The notes beneath the pieces were generated by a model that was not told the DNA's origin, did no database searches, and was given only the letters and a program-made list of their open reading frames with translations. Below, one piece after another: positions 61,501 through 64,000 of a stretch of DNA of 64,000 nucleotides (its first letter is position 1; each line of letters opens with the position of its first letter). Position numbers and translations under genes: made by a program. The stretch covers positions 1,250,001-1,314,000 of the forward strand of contig NC_009415.2 of NCBI RefSeq assembly GCF_000002875.2. The letters run 5' to 3'. The DNA is from Leishmania infantum JPCM5. Taxonomy: Eukaryota; Euglenozoa; Kinetoplastea; Trypanosomatida; Trypanosomatidae.

Positions 61501-62434
61501 TGGTCACCGACAGCGCATCCACCGCAGCGTCTGAGGCCTGTAGATGCCTTTCTGAGGAGGCGGGTGGTGGTGTTGCCTCTGCTGCTGGTAGGGTCACATT
61601 ATCATCAAGCTCTGCGAAGAACTTTCGCTTCTTGGGAATGCGGCTGATCGCGGAGCGGTGGGGAGTGGAAATCGGTGCTGGTGCTGGAGGGGACGACACC
61701 ACCGTAGCAGCTGCTGGACCTTCTAGTTCTGACGCCGCCGAGCCCGCTTGTGCAATGTTTGACGCTGCTGCATCCGAGGTTGGCTCAACTGCGGCCTCAG
61801 CTGCTGGAGCCTCCACTGTTGCAACAGGCACCGTCTCCGGAGCCGCTGCAGGAGCCGGGGGCTGAGACGACGTGGAGGGAGTGATCGCCTGCTGCGGTGC
61901 GGAAATGGTGTTTCTATGATGCTTAGACTTGCGCGCGAGCGCCGCAGCTGCGCGTCGCTTAGCACGCAGTCGTCCACGATGTGCACTGATGGCTGCTCGC
62001 GGTGAATGCGCCGATGGTGCTGCTGATACTGGAGCAGCCAGCGGCATCGCTTCACTTGCGGGCACCGCAGAGGCGGTTGCGGCAACAGAAGCCGGCGTCA
62101 CGTCAGGAGGGCACTGCACCTCGGCTGTGCGCACTCTTGTAAGGACGGTCGCGGCATACGTGGAATTCGGTGCTGGTGCTGCGGGGGTTTCCTCGACAAC
62201 TGGCGCTCGCGCAACGATCGCTGCGGGCTCCACGGAGGTGGCCGCCGGCTGCACACATGTGGCGACAGGGGGCTCCACCGATCTTGGCGGTTTCGCTGCA
62301 GGCGCGGTCGCAGCGGGCGGCGGAGCCACTGGCGAGGCCACCGTCGCATGAGGAGCCGCGGAGGGCTGTGCTGCAAGGCACCGAGCCACAGCGGGGAGGT
62401 GAAGGCGCTTGGCGCGAGATCGGCGCGGTGCCAT
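58559..62434 (-). CDS. Large Ala/Thr/Val-rich protein with recurrent basic motifs
   Basis: This 1291-residue protein is dominated by Ala, Thr, Val, Pro and Glu linkers and is probably disordered for most of its length. Short basic motifs recur: ISRIPKKRKFFAELDD (about 260), ISRLSKKRKHFFAELEE (about 451), YNRIPKRFRPPEVPRS (about 651) and SIRKRFFTSLEDVP (about 781), plus Lys/Arg clusters such as AIRKAKRAGKRGC and KIKKHAKLAAARLNKR. The last about 110 residues look folded: VVVESFTDNEMVLRRTALDN, SWDVGLRFDWQERTLAISSF and WLLKEVNETNAAHMKKALDS, which resembles a PDZ domain (WxVGLxF near the ligand loop). A scaffold binding several copies of one partner is plausible but inferred. The open frame runs to 62500; the ATG at 62434 (MAPRRSRAKRLHL) is preferred. 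Confidence 0.8.
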   Translation of the reverse strand: MAPRRSRAKRLHLPAVARCLAAQPSAAPHATVASPVAPPPAATAPAAKPPRSVEPPVATCVQPAATSVEPAAIVARAPVVEETPAAPAPNSTYAATVLTRVRTAEVQCPPDVTPASVAATASAVPASEAMPLAAPVSAAPSAHSPRAAISAHRGRLRAKRRAAAALARKSKHHRNTISAPQQAITPSTSSQPPAPAAAPETVPVATVEAPAAEAAVEPTSDAAASNIAQAGSAASELEGPAAATVVSSPPAPAPISTPHRSAISRIPKKRKFFAELDDNVTLPAAEATPPPASSERHLQASDAAVDALSVTKVASAVPSVTLTAAVEEVTKKTSAVAGALHAPAAARRMVTRRTSKTHAKGAAAKLQHSSGSLVSAEATLEAAPAVIASVTRKASAFSAATLTMAEKPATPTAPAVAAPSVEPLQRSASSTPPSTAPHVTSAAAVAPLGRATISRLSKKRKHFFAELEEPPASDAAPSVQGTSTLPAAAHAAVTLKGIGAATTIAAAEPTAPTVEAVVAPTAAAVAVADVVETKATATRAMARRRSMKRGKLPPEAAVAEAPSAAEAISSEATAPTPATPTVEATSASVPEAVQGAEVAAPAESIGEAATTADAARPVEGPTPPAAQRKLRTAKKKVKRLTAAAIRRRELAAYNRIPKRFRPPEVPRSVWSTPVAAPQSTPAPTDVPAAVSATQTKSMEATGVMHAEGQTPAVVEAIVEAPAVELAQPPPRASTASAAAAVEPEAPLTETTKSADLFAAPAEEQCLMGQARVATKSMKVRLAQSIRKRFFTSLEDVPAANPTEAAATETTAAAVEVQVAVPQTRAAMEAIEPSPQVAGDGTTVDAELTAAAEEAVAPKSTLNAESKAAPATSAVEEASTEAPQPMAAHPPTETNPAEEPSFKAVKPLCTGGVAPDSESVAVHTGAPALAQRKVVRVTNVRDLLKAIRKAKRAGKRGCSKERLSHRPLSQHLVTAVTGAVDEVVNAEASSTAAEANLPAEVSGAGIHAPLHKEAEAATAVEETEAPSATEQQTVVQAQAAEVEVEMCVESTTTMAAPEVTEVRLTEPVDKEAVQPPEALQHAEMLVAPAQAAVAAPVKDFLPRAFSSPSPARRQAAKQKIKKHAKLAAARLNKRQTYTVSATAPLAAEHAPAEAMDTPLVEAVHAAAEPPVPPAEEASAATLVRRSALVLPSGNVVVESFTDNEMVLRRTALDNSWDVGLRFDWQERTLAISSFPTFEETDKRSAHPFVHRFKSKPRWLLKEVNETNAAHMKKALDSMNRSLTARFVFRHLR

Positions 62435-63378
62435 CACGTCTATGGAAGGAGTATGAACAGGTGAAAAATGAAGTGAAGTGCGTGCGTGTGCTTGTATCAA
62501 GACGTGCGGAGGCGCAGTGGCGACTTGTGGCGTGTGGTGTCGGTGATTGCGCCGTGTGCGTGCAGTCGGCGAGGAGTCAAGCCACTGCCACCATAAAAGG
62601 ACAGAAAGTGCTTCTGTATGAGATGGGGGTGACTGGCCTCGATGTCTATGAGGCAGGAGGAGAGGGGGTATATGCTAGGCGGTGGCACCCACACGTACAG
62701 ACGTACCCGCGGTGCAACCTGTGAAGGGGTCTATGCAGATGACGAGAGGAGAGGGAGACGCTCACACGCGACACAGAGCACATGCAGCAGAGTCGAGGGC
62801 TGCTTGCGTGAAGGAGGGATAGCGGCAGATGCACAGGGAAGGTTCCTGTAGCAGTGCTCAGGTTGTATGCCGTTACCGTCTTCTCGGCGCTGTGTATGTT
62901 CCGTTTTCCTCACCGGTGTTCCTTTACAAAGGATTTTGCGCGCATGCGTGTGTGATGCCGTTGAGTCTCGAAAGGAGGACAGGGAGAGGGAGAGAGGAAA
63001 AGAGAAGGAGAGGGGGGTGCAAACGGGAGGAGTTCGTGATGGGCGACAGGGGCGCTCCGTCAGGGCGTCCGTGGTTGGCTTCTCACCGGCAACATCCGCG
63101 GTGAAGGCTGGCGCGACGCAGAAAGCAGGCAGGCAAACAAAGAGAACATCATCGCCACCAAAGCCACCAAGACACATACACGTGCCTGCGCACCGACAGA
63201 AGGCACCTTGGTCTGGCCCGTGCACCGCACGCGTCGCCACTGTGCTGCCGTCGTCAAACATGACAGCTCGTTGATCCTCAGCGCGATCCGCTGGCTCACG
63301 AATGATGCGCTGCTCTGTTTTTCTCTCTGTTTGCCGTTGCTCTTCATCTCCGGGGGCCAATCACACGCGCCCGGGCAC

Positions 63379-63416
<38 letters not shown>

Positions 63417-64000
63417 AGGCATGTGCCGGTGCGTGCGAAGACGACATGGACCTCAGCGCGAGGAAGAGGAGAGAGAGACCAGACGGCGACGCCCCTGACA
63501 GCGACACACAGGCGCACCGGGAAAAATTCCGGTAAACGCACGGATGCACCAGGACAGAAAAAGGGAATGGATGCCTTGTGAAGGATAGAGTTGTAAAGGG
63601 AGCGAGAAAGGAGAGGGGAAGCAGAGCTGACGGCGCTCCAACGAGCGAGGGCAGTGATGGCGGCAAGCCTCACACAGGGAGATGAGGGGGAGGGGGCGGA
63701 GCAACGGCAAATACTAGTGGATGAACCTCGAACAAGAGAACGGTAGGGCTGCCTACACGCTGGCGCTAGTGGTGAAACGAGGGAACAATGCCGATCAAGG
63801 CCGATGATTTCCCGCTGTTGCGCTCCTGCATTTTCGGCGCGTCTGTCTCCTTTGGGACAGCGAAGGGGCGCAAGCGGCAAAGTCGCATAGTTGAGCGAGG
63901 CCTCACCGATTGAGAGCAGTCACGAGAAAAGAGAAAAGGTAAGCTGAAGTAGGCAAGCTCTCGATTCGCCACACGCGTGAGGATGTGATCGCGCAGCGGT
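62435..64000. other. Spacer at the right edge
   Basis: No supported gene. CA run at about 63378-63418 and GA-rich tracts near 62975-63015. Minus frames at 62731-63360 and 63344-63880 have repeat-derived composition and no domain. Confidence 0.5.
63378..63418. repeat. CA microsatellite
   Basis: A nearly uninterrupted CACACA run of about 40 bases, the longest dinucleotide run in the window. Confidence 0.9.

Noticed and set aside
60717..61865. Long plus-strand Ala/Ser-rich frame
   Set aside because: Antisense of the Ala-rich 1291-residue gene; composition mirrors it and no structured end is present.
62731..63880. Minus-strand frames at the right edge
   Set aside because: They read through CA microsatellite and GA tracts, giving Val/Cys and Ser/Leu runs; no family resemblance.

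Overview
The window looks like nuclear DNA of a trypanosomatid, most probably Leishmania. The genes are long and intronless, and all convincing protein genes lie on the minus strand, as in a polycistronic unit. GC is high, intergenic spaces are packed with GT/CA, purine and homopolymer tracts, and the RNA polymerase II largest subunit has no heptad C-terminal repeats. Species cannot be fixed from the sequence. Transcription runs from high to low coordinates, so the right end is upstream.

Right part (about 36.8-64 kb), gene-dense, in transcription order: an Ala/Thr/Val-rich 1291-residue protein with recurring basic motifs and a possible PDZ-like end (58559-62434); a coiled-coil protein (55740-57044); an Erv46/ERGIC3 cargo receptor (53752-54972); a p24/emp24 protein (52308-53099); an RCC1-repeat protein (50163-51770); two convergent tRNA genes, Ser-AGA and Phe-GAA (49.6-49.8 kb), beside an extreme G-rich tract with a hairpin; a BAP31-like ER membrane protein (48723-49163); a MORN-repeat/coiled-coil/kinesin-like fusion (45117-48374); an EXD2-like 3'-5' exonuclease (41402-44077); and a large helical-repeat (PPR-like) protein (36855-40805). 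Erv46, p24 and the BAP31-like protein make a loose group of early-secretory-pathway genes.

Middle (about 25-35 kb), a decaying stretch: an LRR gene broken by about four frameshifts (32193-34655), an intact type-I membrane glycoprotein with eleven 30-bp Thr-Glu-Ala-Pro repeats (29390-31453), and a broken M20 acetylornithine-deacetylase-like gene (25636-26733), separated by long gene-free spacers.

Left part (1-23 kb): an N-myristoylation/palmitoylation candidate (21259-22992), a 4.65-kb gene-free spacer, two tandem flavoprotein disulfide-reductase paralogues that have lost both redox cysteines and the catalytic His (14966-16603 and 11514-13070), a PP1-type phosphatase (9499-10596), a two-domain fluoride exporter (6421-7599) and RPB1 (549-5537).

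Several start codons were moved to a downstream ATG because the longest open frame begins with a non-ATG codon, or because a polypyrimidine tract plus AG (trans-splice acceptor pattern) lies inside it. The most unusual items are the cysteine-less oxidoreductase pair, the MORN-kinesin fusion, the asymmetric fluoride exporter, and the tRNA/G-rich/hairpin island.
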